From: Lachnoclostridium sp. UBA933
GTDB lineage: Bacteria; Bacillota; Clostridia; Lachnospirales; Lachnospiraceae
NCBI GenBank assembly: GCA_002293545.1
Contig: DBDL01000097.1
Span: forward strand, 5,918-26,632
Length of the DNA: 20,715 nucleotides
Direction of reading: 5' to 3'
Position 1 is the stretch's first letter. Each line of letters begins with the position of its first letter. A program made the position numbers and the translations under genes. This document shows positions 14,485 to 20,715 of this stretch, in pieces. The notes beneath the pieces were generated by a model. The model did not search any database. It was not told the origin of the DNA and was given only the letters and a program-made list of their open reading frames with translations.

Positions 14485-15876
14485 TCAGACACACCCTAAT
14501 TCAAATGACAGCAAAGCCGCATTACCGCCCCCTTTATATTTGAAATAGAGGGCATGAATACCATCTGGAATTGCGATTTCCGCAGAAAATTCCGTCCATA
14601 TATTCGTAAACTCAACAGGGATATTTCCTAAAGGGCTGTCTTCCGGTGACAGTTTTATCTCAAACATACCGTTGCAATATCCGCGTGTCTTTATGGTTAC
14701 TTTTTTAATCCCTTGACATGCAAAGTATTTAAAGCCGATGATAACAGAGTCTGTTATATCTGCGATATAGCCGGGTTCTTCGTCACCGTCTTTGCCATCC
14801 TGTGTGATTTTAGGGGCTTTTTCACCGGTTTCCTGATCTGCATATAAATTACATGCGATATAAGCCGGGTAGTACCCGCGTCCGACCAGTGGTTTTCCGT
14901 TACCGCCCATGGAGGTCATCTCCGTTTGATTGATTTTCCCGTTTTGATTGATATCAATGCATTCAATACATCCCTGTCTTGAAAACCATGTACCGTTTGT
15001 TTGTCTATGATAAAAAACATACCATGTCCCATTCATATCAATGATGCTTCCATGATTATTCCCGTCAGGATAGATTCGTTGTGCCGCAGGCTTATAAGAA
15101 TCAATATTTAAATCACAATTGCTTACGATAACGCCGCCGTATTGAAAATCTTTTGCCGGAGATTTACTTGTTGCGTAACACAGTTCGTTCATTAAAACCG
15201 ATGAATATATGAAATAATACATATCGCCGTGTTTTCTTATGGAAGAAGCCTCAAAAAATTCATGTCCCTCAAAAGACGTGTTTTTGCCATAACAGCCGCT
15301 GGGGACAATCACAGCAGGTTCTTTCATAACTGTCAGCATATCTGTTCCGAGTACGGTCACCATAGACCCCGGCGCAGATTTATCTTTCTGATTGCAAAAA
15401 CCGGTATATAGATATGTAACATCTCCTTCTGTCAGCACACCCGGATCGAACTGCGGTCTGTCTTCTGCGCGCTCCCCCAGCCGTACGCCGTCCGGATAAT
15501 GCACATATCCGTAAAATTCATAGGTGCCGGCAGGAGAATCACATACGGCAACGGATACAACAGGAACTTTATCAAGTACATAATATAAATAATACCGACC
15601 GTCCTGCCCGACCGTTACATCCGGTGCATAAAGACACATCCTGCCGTCAGGGTTCAGCGGATCGTCCGTTTTTTTATAGATGACCCCTTCATATCTCCAA
15701 TCACTTATGTCATTAACCGGGGCTGACCAGCAAACATAATCGTTTAAGCAAAAAACATGTCCGTTAAACCGGTCATGTGAGCCGTATACATAAACCCTGC
15801 CGTCAAAGACATGGGGTTCTCCGTCAGGAATGTATTCCCACGACGGAAGATAAGGATTGAAACATTGATTTTTCAT
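14485..15876 (-). CDS. Glycoside hydrolase family 43 with C-terminal CBM6-like domain
   Basis: I start at 15876 (MKNQCFNPYLPSWEYIPDGEPHVF): GGAAAGGA lies about 11 bases upstream, whereas the 42 extra codons up to 16002 overlap the AraC gene and look non-coding. The 463-residue protein has the GH43 five-blade pattern. Likely catalytic acids are Asp18 (PDGEPHVF, general base), Asp86 (LYAPDV, pKa modulator) and Glu209 (EGHEFFEASSI, general acid); His275 in NNHGS fits the conserved central His. Residues about 365-463 form a CBM6-like beta-sandwich (W..F...I..P.G.H.LYFKYKGGG). GH43 enzymes of this kind are beta-xylosidases or alpha-L-arabinofuranosidases. There is no signal peptide, so it probably acts on imported oligosaccharides. 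It lies 40 bases after the AraC gene on the same strand and ends at the shared terminator. Confidence 0.9.
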   Translation of the reverse strand: MKNQCFNPYLPSWEYIPDGEPHVFDGRVYVYGSHDRFNGHVFCLNDYVCWSAPVNDISDWRYEGVIYKKTDDPLNPDGRMCLYAPDVTVGQDGRYYLYYVLDKVPVVSVAVCDSPAGTYEFYGYVHYPDGVRLGERAEDRPQFDPGVLTEGDVTYLYTGFCNQKDKSAPGSMVTVLGTDMLTVMKEPAVIVPSGCYGKNTSFEGHEFFEASSIRKHGDMYYFIYSSVLMNELCYATSKSPAKDFQYGGVIVSNCDLNIDSYKPAAQRIYPDGNNHGSIIDMNGTWYVFYHRQTNGTWFSRQGCIECIDINQNGKINQTEMTSMGGNGKPLVGRGYYPAYIACNLYADQETGEKAPKITQDGKDGDEEPGYIADITDSVIIGFKYFACQGIKKVTIKTRGYCNGMFEIKLSPEDSPLGNIPVEFTNIWTEFSAEIAIPDGIHALYFKYKGGGNAALLSFELGCV

Positions 15877-15916
15877 TGATTTGAATATCCTTTCCATAAA
15901 TTTATATAATCCGTTT

Positions 15917-16747
15917 TTATAGGATGGATTGCTGTTTCTGATAATTTTTTGGAGTATATCCTGTGGTTTTCTTAAAAGAAGTAATGAAATTTGAATAGTC
16001 ACTAAATCCGGATTGATAACAAGCTTCGGTTACATTTTTACCCTCAGATAATAATGCTTTTGCTGTTGCGATCCGACGCAAATGGAGATAATTGAATATT
16101 GTAGTTCCGGTTTCTTTTTTGAAAATATGACAAAGATAGTATTTGTTCAGTGATAACTGTTTAGATAGGGATTCCAAAGTGATTTTCTCTAACAGGTGTA
16201 ATTCTAAATAATTGACAATATTGTTGATTTCCGTCGAATATTCATTCGGAAGCGTACTAGTGTGTTTTTTATACAAATTATTTATAATAACCAGAAGCTG
16301 AAGAAGATAAGTTTCTAAAAGCAGTTCTTTTCCGGCGGATGAATAATCTTCAGATTCACAAATATGATTGTATTGACGAATAAAGTAGCGTATTTGCGCG
16401 CTGTCTAACATCATTAAGTTGTTCTCACCGACATTGCGGTTTTTAAAGCAAGAAGTCAAATCAAGTTCGCTCGAAGGATATTTTGTAAAAAAGTTTGGCG
16501 GTATATGAATATAGATTCTTTTGTAATCCATGCTGCCGACATTAATAATCTTATGAATCTCCAGGTCATTTATTACCAGAAGAGCACCCGTCTTAATATG
16601 GTAACAGGATTGATGAATATAAAAATTCATTTCACCCTCCAATAAAAGAAACAACTCATAAAAATTATGAAGGTGAAAATCTTTTACATAAGAATGTTTT
16701 GAATACAGCATCTTATGAGTAATTTTATCTGAAAATTCTTGAATCAT
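15917..16747 (-). CDS. AraC-family transcriptional regulator with cupin sensor
   Basis: The start at 16747 (MIQEFSDKITHK) has GGGGAG 5 bases upstream; the frame reaches 16849 but runs through the promoter. The 276-residue protein has an N-terminal cupin sensor (about 15-85, HLHNFYELFLLLEGEM and later LVINDLEIHKI) and a C-terminal AraC pair of helix-turn-helix motifs (about 173-272). The first HTH contains LESLSKQLSLNKYYLCHIFK; the second has the family signature VTEACYQSGFSDYSNFITSFKKTTGYTPKNY. It sits between the GH43 gene, which it precedes in the same transcript, and the divergent oxidoreductase/GH115 operon. It is therefore the probable sugar-responsive activator of both arms. Ligand unknown, likely a xylo- or uronosyl-oligosaccharide by context. 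Confidence 0.93.
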   Translation of the reverse strand: MIQEFSDKITHKMLYSKHSYVKDFHLHNFYELFLLLEGEMNFYIHQSCYHIKTGALLVINDLEIHKIINVGSMDYKRIYIHIPPNFFTKYPSSELDLTSCFKNRNVGENNLMMLDSAQIRYFIRQYNHICESEDYSSAGKELLLETYLLQLLVIINNLYKKHTSTLPNEYSTEINNIVNYLELHLLEKITLESLSKQLSLNKYYLCHIFKKETGTTIFNYLHLRRIATAKALLSEGKNVTEACYQSGFSDYSNFITSFKKTTGYTPKNYQKQQSIL

Positions 16748-16820
16748 AAAATCTCCCCTTTGTGAACAGCAATATTCACAAGAAAATCCACAATAATGAC
16801 AAAGATATTCTTTATAATAT

Positions 16821-16849
16821 ATTATAAAATTAATGTAGAAAAATTGCAA
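16821..16849 (-). promoter_or_regulatory. Promoter of the araC-GH43 transcript
   Basis: On the minus strand, TTGCAA (16844-16849), a 17-base spacer and TATAAT (16821-16826), about 70 bases before the AraC start codon. It lies in the 204-base divergent region, less than 100 bases from the rightward promoter, so one regulator could act on both. Confidence 0.75.
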
Positions 16850-16909
16850 GCAGAAAATGCTGACTGAAAAATGAAGTTGTTTTGTTGTCGTTTTGCAGAA
16901 AGCAGTCCG

Positions 16910-16928
16910 TATAATAGAAACTTTCTAT
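16910..16928 (+). promoter_or_regulatory. -10 box and perfect palindrome before the oxidoreductase operon
   Basis: TATAAT at 16910-16915 is a good -10; the best -35 is TTGTCG at 16885-16890 with a long 19-base spacer, which suits an activator-dependent promoter. Overlapping the -10 and expected start site is the perfect 15-base palindrome ATAGAAACTTTCTAT (16914-16928), a candidate repressor operator. AraC proteins usually use direct repeats, so a different regulator may bind here. Confidence 0.55.
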
Positions 16929-16951
16929 CAGACAAAAGAGGAGGCAGGAAA

Positions 16952-18094
16952 ATGCTTTGTGTGGCAATAATCGGTTGCGGAGGAATCTCTCCGCAGCACA
17001 TCAAGGGATATCTGGAATTTTCAAGTCAATGTCGTATAACGGCACTTTGTGATATTTATCCGGAAAAAGCTCAAAAGCAAAAAAACGCATTTCTATTAAA
17101 CGATGCCAAAGTTTATTCATCATATAAAGAAATGCTGCAGCATGAAAAATTAGATGTTGTCAGTATATGTGTACCGCCTTATATCCATGCAGAGATTGCC
17201 GTTTATGCTATGGAAGCAGGCTCAAATGTATTAGTGGAAAAGCCAATGGCTGCGTCTTTGGAAGAATGTGACAGAATGCTGGAAACGGAAATCAGAACAG
17301 GTAAAATACTTGGTGTGATTGCACAGAATCGATTTACGGCTCCGGTTTGGAATTTAAAACAAATTATAAATTCAGGTGTGATTGGGCGTATTTTATTTGC
17401 ACAAATTGATTCTCTATGGTGGCGGGGACATGCTTATTATGATTTGTGGTGGCGGGGCTGTTGGGATAAAGAGGGCGGCGGATGTACATTAAATCATGCG
17501 GTGCATCACATTGATATGCTTGGATGGATAATGGGACGTCCGAAGAAAGTAACAGCAATTCTTGCTAATTTGGCTCACGACAATGCCGAAGTAGAAGATC
17601 TTTCCATAGCGGTTATGGAGTATGAAAAAGGAGCTATGGCACAAGTAACCAGTTCTGTTATCCATTACGGAGAGAAACAGGCTTTGAAATTCCAGGGTGA
17701 ATATGCTTCCATATCCGCGCCATGGGATGTACATACATTTCGTTCCCAGGAAAACGGGTTTCCCGAAGATAATTCAGAGTTGGAAGAAAAAATAAAAAAA
17801 CAATATGCGGGTTTGAAGAAGTTGGAATATGAGGGACATACCGCGGAAATTGCGGATTTTCTATGGGCGGTTAAGGAAAACAAACGGCCGTTGATACAAG
17901 GCAAGGATGGAAGATTAACGATTGAATTGGTTTCTGCTATTTATAAAGCGGGTTTCACAGGAGCTGCAGCTGAATTGCCGCTAAAAGAAAATGACCCATT
18001 CTATACCGCAGCAGGGATTCGAAATAACATAAGAAAATTTAATAGAAAAGGTAAAAGTGTTGAGAATTTTACAGACAATAAAATATCATTGTAA
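16952..18094 (+). CDS. Gfo/Idh/MocA-family NAD(P)-dependent oxidoreductase 1
   Basis: The start at 16952 (MLCVAIIGCGGISPQHIKGY) has GGAGG about 8 bases upstream and opens directly with the Rossmann strand; the longer frame from 16871 adds 27 unlikely residues. The 380-residue protein has GCGGIS (8-13) for dinucleotide binding, the EKP motif (96-98) and HAVHHID (182-188), whose His residues fit the catalytic H-x-x-x-H/DxxxH position. The C-terminal alpha/beta domain follows (about 125-345), then a short basic tail. A Trp-rich stretch, LWWRGHAYYDLWWRGCW (about 155-171), probably lines the sugar site. It is the first gene of an operon with a second Gfo/Idh gene (41-base gap) and a GH115 gene. 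It likely oxidises a hydroxyl of a sugar, uronate or glycoside. Confidence 0.9.
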   Translation: MLCVAIIGCGGISPQHIKGYLEFSSQCRITALCDIYPEKAQKQKNAFLLNDAKVYSSYKEMLQHEKLDVVSICVPPYIHAEIAVYAMEAGSNVLVEKPMAASLEECDRMLETEIRTGKILGVIAQNRFTAPVWNLKQIINSGVIGRILFAQIDSLWWRGHAYYDLWWRGCWDKEGGGCTLNHAVHHIDMLGWIMGRPKKVTAILANLAHDNAEVEDLSIAVMEYEKGAMAQVTSSVIHYGEKQALKFQGEYASISAPWDVHTFRSQENGFPEDNSELEEKIKKQYAGLKKLEYEGHTAEIADFLWAVKENKRPLIQGKDGRLTIELVSAIYKAGFTGAAAELPLKENDPFYTAAGIRNNIRKFNRKGKSVENFTDNKISL

Positions 18095-18135
18095 AGCAAA
18101 ATCGAAAAGTCATAAACAGCGGAACGGAGGAACGT

Positions 18136-19224
18136 ATGCAATCAATGGACGGAATGAATTATCAGCCGATCGGGAAACCAAAACCGGTAGTAAAGCCGGG
18201 AGAGTTCAAATTTGCGGCAATGCATCTTGATCACGGACATATCGGAGGTATGTGCAATGCGCTTATTGAAGCAGGTGCGGTCTTAAAATATGTATATGAT
18301 ACAAATATGCAAAGAGGAAAGGATTTTGTGAAAAAGTATCCGGGAGCAATATGGGCAGAGAGTGAAGAAGTTATTTTAGAGGACCCGGAAATTCAGATGG
18401 TTGCAGCAGCGGCAATTACGTCAAAAAGATGCGAGGTAGGGCTTCGGTGCATGAATTCCGGAAAAGATTATTTTACCGATAAAGCACCCTTTACGACATT
18501 GGAGCAATTAGAAGCGGCAAAGAAGAAAGTAAAGGAAACAGGGAAAAAATATATGGTTTATTATTCCGAACGTCTGCATGTGGAAAGTGCTGTATTTGCC
18601 GGAAAATTAATTCAAAAAGGAGCAATCGGAAAAGTAGTGAATGTATTGGGACTGGGACCGCACAGACTGAATGCGGGCAGCAGACCCGCATGGTTTTTTG
18701 AAAAAGAGTCGTACGGAGGAATCTTATGTGATATTGGCTCACATCAGATCGAGCAGTATTTATATTATGCGGATGCAAAGGATGCAAGAATCAGCTACAG
18801 TCATATTGCCAATTACAATAACCACGGCTATCCGGAATTGGAGGATTTTGGAGAAGCGATGCTAGTCGGTGACAATGGGACAACGAATTATTTTCGCGTT
18901 GATTGGTTTACTCCCGACGGATTATCTACATGGGGGGATGGGCGTACAATCATTCTCGGTACAGAGGGTTATATAGAACTGCGGAAATTTATTGATGTTG
19001 CGGCGGGGGATGGCATCGGGGACAAATTGATTTTGGTAGACCATAAAGGAGAACATGCTATTGAATGTCATAATACGGTCGGATATCCATTTTTCGGAGA
19101 GTTGATTCTGGACTGTATCAATCGGACAGAAAATGCGATGACACAAGAACATGCATTTAGGGCGGCCGAGCTGTGCCTGCAATGCGAAATAAAAGCGGAG
19201 AAGATTTATGGCTTGGATGGATAG
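18136..19224 (+). CDS. Gfo/Idh/MocA-family oxidoreductase 2, atypical cofactor motif
   Basis: The 362-residue protein is a distant relative of its upstream neighbour. GGAGG lies 6-7 bases before the ATG. The Rossmann strand reads FKFAAMHLDHGHIGGMCNAL (25-44), without the usual GxGxxG; the place of EKP is taken by DKAPF (115-119). DIGSHQIEQ (199-207) supplies the Asp and His of the family's catalytic site. The region SERLHVESAVFAGKLI..GAIG and the later NYFRVDWFTPDGLSTWGDGRTIILGTEGYIELR pattern are typical of a Firmicutes subgroup of this family. The first 24 residues are an N-terminal extension. It is followed after 33 bases by the GH115 gene. Substrate unknown; context suggests a glycoside or uronate-derived sugar. 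Confidence 0.88.
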   Translation: MQSMDGMNYQPIGKPKPVVKPGEFKFAAMHLDHGHIGGMCNALIEAGAVLKYVYDTNMQRGKDFVKKYPGAIWAESEEVILEDPEIQMVAAAAITSKRCEVGLRCMNSGKDYFTDKAPFTTLEQLEAAKKKVKETGKKYMVYYSERLHVESAVFAGKLIQKGAIGKVVNVLGLGPHRLNAGSRPAWFFEKESYGGILCDIGSHQIEQYLYYADAKDARISYSHIANYNNHGYPELEDFGEAMLVGDNGTTNYFRVDWFTPDGLSTWGDGRTIILGTEGYIELRKFIDVAAGDGIGDKLILVDHKGEHAIECHNTVGYPFFGELILDCINRTENAMTQEHAFRAAELCLQCEIKAEKIYGLDG

Positions 19225-19257
19225 AAAATATAGAGTACAAGAACAAAGGAGGATTTT

Positions 19258-20715
19258 ATGAGAAAATCAGCAATTAAAATCTGTGGAAAAAGGATATGGA
19301 TACTATTATTAACATTTGCTTTAACAATAACATCCATAAATATAACTCCTTTTTGGACAGAAGCGGCGGGAAAGAAAAAGGTGGAAAGCATAACGGTCTT
19401 AAAACCGCAAATTTCAAAGCTAACGATGCAAAAGGGAAGTAAGTTTCGATTAAAAGTAAAAGTTCTTCCGAAAAAAGCATCAAAAAAACTAACTTATAAG
19501 TCAAACAAAAAATCGGTTGTTTCGGTTTCCCAAAAAGGAGTTTTAAAAGCCAGAAAAACAGGCTCTGCGGCAATCACTGTGAAAGCGTCTGATGGGAGTA
19601 AGAAAAGGGCGAAAATCAATGTTACCGTAGTAAAATCATTGAAAAAAGTAAACAGGGTTACCTTGAAACCCAAGAACACTACATTGTATTTAGGCGGAAG
19701 TATCAGCAGGAAAACGGTTAAGTTGTCTGCGGTAATTTTGCCTAAAAAGGCAACGGTAAAAAAGGCGGTATATGTATCTTCAAACAAATCCGTTGCTTCT
19801 GTAAATAAGAACGGCATTGTAACAGCTAAGAGAACCGGAAAAGCCGTTATTACCGCTTATGCGGCAGACGGATGGGGAAAAAAGGGCGTTTGCAGAATAG
19901 AAGTAAAGAAAGAACCAATAAAAACACCAATTCCTAAAAAATCGGCAATGCCAACAGAAACATCCCAGGAAACACCGTCGGTTACAGAAACACCCTACAT
20001 AACGCCGCCGGTTACAGAAACACCTTATATAACACCGCCGGTTACAGAAAAACCGTCGGAAACACCGACCGCATTACCAAAACAAACCACTGATCCGAAT
20101 ACTTTTGTTATTGCCTCTGATAAAGAAGCAGTGCAAATATATCTTGACGAGCAAGGGGAAGATTATGACGGTTTGAAACTGATTGCAGATTCATTTGCAA
20201 CAGATGTGGATTTAGTCGCGGATGCAGTACCAAGTATTATTACAGACAAAACAAAAATAGAAGGCACACCAATTATCGCAGGCAGCATTGGCAACAATGA
20301 AGTCATTGATCAATTGATTGATGATAATAAAGTAAATGTCAGTGCAATTAAGAATAAATGGGAAACTTATCAAATATCTGTGATTGAAAATCCGATGGAA
20401 GGAGTAGACAGGGCACTTGTTATTATCGGCAGTGACAAACGCGGTACGATGTATGGAATTTTTCATATTTCGGAAATGATGGGAGTTTCTCCTTGGGTTT
20501 ATTGGGCGGATGTAATGCCGAAAGAAAAAGAAACCGTTTCCTTTACTCTTTCCGAGCTTTCCGTAACCTCCAAGGAACCTTCGGTAAAATACCGCGGCAT
20601 TTTCTTGAATGATGAAGAACCCTCTCTTGGGACATGGGTTCGGAAATTTATGAAAAACAGGGGCGGAAAATTCAATGAATATTTTTATGATCACGTATTT
20701 CAATTGATTATTCGT
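19258..20715 (+). CDS. Secreted GH115-like alpha-glucuronidase with N-terminal Big_2 domains (3' partial)
   Basis: AAAGGAGG lies 5 bases before the ATG. The frame is open to the window end (486 residues seen). Order: signal peptide (KRIWILLLTFALTITSINIT, cleavage near TEAAG 34-38); two bacterial Ig-like group 2 domains (about 42-125 and 131-217, with YKSNKKSVVSVSQKGVLKARKTG and YVSSNKSVASVNKNGIVTAKRTG as hallmarks); a Thr/Pro linker (about 222-280); then the N-terminal half of a GH115 catalytic region from about 281. Its marks are TPIIAGSIGNNEVIDQLI, VSAIKNKWETYQISVIENP, GVDRALVIIGSDKRGTMYGI, GVSPWVYWADV and PSVKYRGIFLNDEEPSLGTW. GH115 enzymes remove (4-O-methyl)-glucuronic acid from xylan, including from internal residues. 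The active-site acids lie beyond the window. Third gene of the oxidoreductase operon. Confidence 0.92.
   Translation, partial: MRKSAIKICGKRIWILLLTFALTITSINITPFWTEAAGKKKVESITVLKPQISKLTMQKGSKFRLKVKVLPKKASKKLTYKSNKKSVVSVSQKGVLKARKTGSAAITVKASDGSKKRAKINVTVVKSLKKVNRVTLKPKNTTLYLGGSISRKTVKLSAVILPKKATVKKAVYVSSNKSVASVNKNGIVTAKRTGKAVITAYAADGWGKKGVCRIEVKKEPIKTPIPKKSAMPTETSQETPSVTETPYITPPVTETPYITPPVTEKPSETPTALPKQTTDPNTFVIASDKEAVQIYLDEQGEDYDGLKLIADSFATDVDLVADAVPSIITDKTKIEGTPIIAGSIGNNEVIDQLIDDNKVNVSAIKNKWETYQISVIENPMEGVDRALVIIGSDKRGTMYGIFHISEMMGVSPWVYWADVMPKEKETVSFTLSELSVTSKEPSVKYRGIFLNDEEPSLGTWVRKFMKNRGGKFNEYFYDHVFQLIIR
19981..20070 (+). repeat. Three 30-bp tandem repeats coding the Thr/Pro linker
   Basis: Units at 19981-20010, 20011-20040 and 20041-20070 begin GTTACAGAAA and encode VTETPYITPP twice and a diverged VTEKPSETPT. 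A weaker copy precedes them at 19951-19980. Repeat number probably varies between strains and sets linker length between the Ig-like and GH115 parts. Confidence 0.85.

Noticed and set aside
16748..16951. AraC-type direct-repeat operators in the divergent region
   Set aside because: I could not find two convincing direct repeats of 15-20 bases; only the AT-rich palindromes and the 16914-16928 palindrome stand out.
20212..20703. 163-codon minus-strand frame
   Set aside because: It is antisense to the GH115 coding region, which has clear family motifs throughout.

Overview
The window looks like chromosome from a gut or rumen Clostridia of the Lachnospiraceae type. The basis is a YlmH-type S4 protein, moderate-to-low G+C, strong GGAGG ribosome sites, sigma-A promoters with 17-base spacers, and several lysine-rich surface proteins built of Ig-like or Fn3 modules with Thr/Pro linkers. 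The assignment rests on gene content only.

Layout. (a) 1-4020: the 3' end of a surface protein, a cytosolic HEITH putative metalloprotein, a convergent YlmH-like RNA-binding protein, and a small secreted basic protein. (b) 4063-4893: tRNA-Gly(CCC) with its own promoter, then an orphan HicB-type antitoxin on the other strand with a strong promoter and a repeat-type operator. (c) 5050-7455: an 801-residue exported protein of tandem Ig-like units. (d) 9721 down to 7573 on the minus strand: a compact four-gene unit of triple-S1 protein, small flavodoxin, PptA-like tautomerase and GNAT acetyltransferase. (e) 9888-10138: a decayed GNAT gene. (f) 10160-14376: a sugar isomerase/epimerase-like TIM barrel, then a promoter, an acyl-CoA-synthetase-like ligase and a sodium:solute symporter, closed by a bidirectional terminator. 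(g) 14485-20715: a carbohydrate locus with two divergent arms. AraC regulator plus GH43 run left; two Gfo/Idh/MocA oxidoreductases and a secreted GH115-like alpha-glucuronidase, cut by the window end, run right.

How the genes may work together (inference). The GH115 protein would cut (methyl)glucuronate side chains from xylan outside the cell. The GH43 enzyme lacks a signal peptide and would act on imported arabino/xylo-oligosaccharides. The oxidoreductases would process a released sugar or uronide, under the AraC regulator in the shared intergenic region. The co-occurrence of two Gfo/Idh enzymes with glycosidases, and of an isomerase-like TIM barrel nearby, recalls oxidoreductive (3-keto-glycoside) glycan cleavage and is the most interesting hypothesis here.

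No IS element, prophage, CRISPR array or rRNA was seen. Signs of local rearrangement are the GNAT pseudogene, a duplicated ribosome-site/start segment before it, and short direct repeats flanking the orphan hicB.
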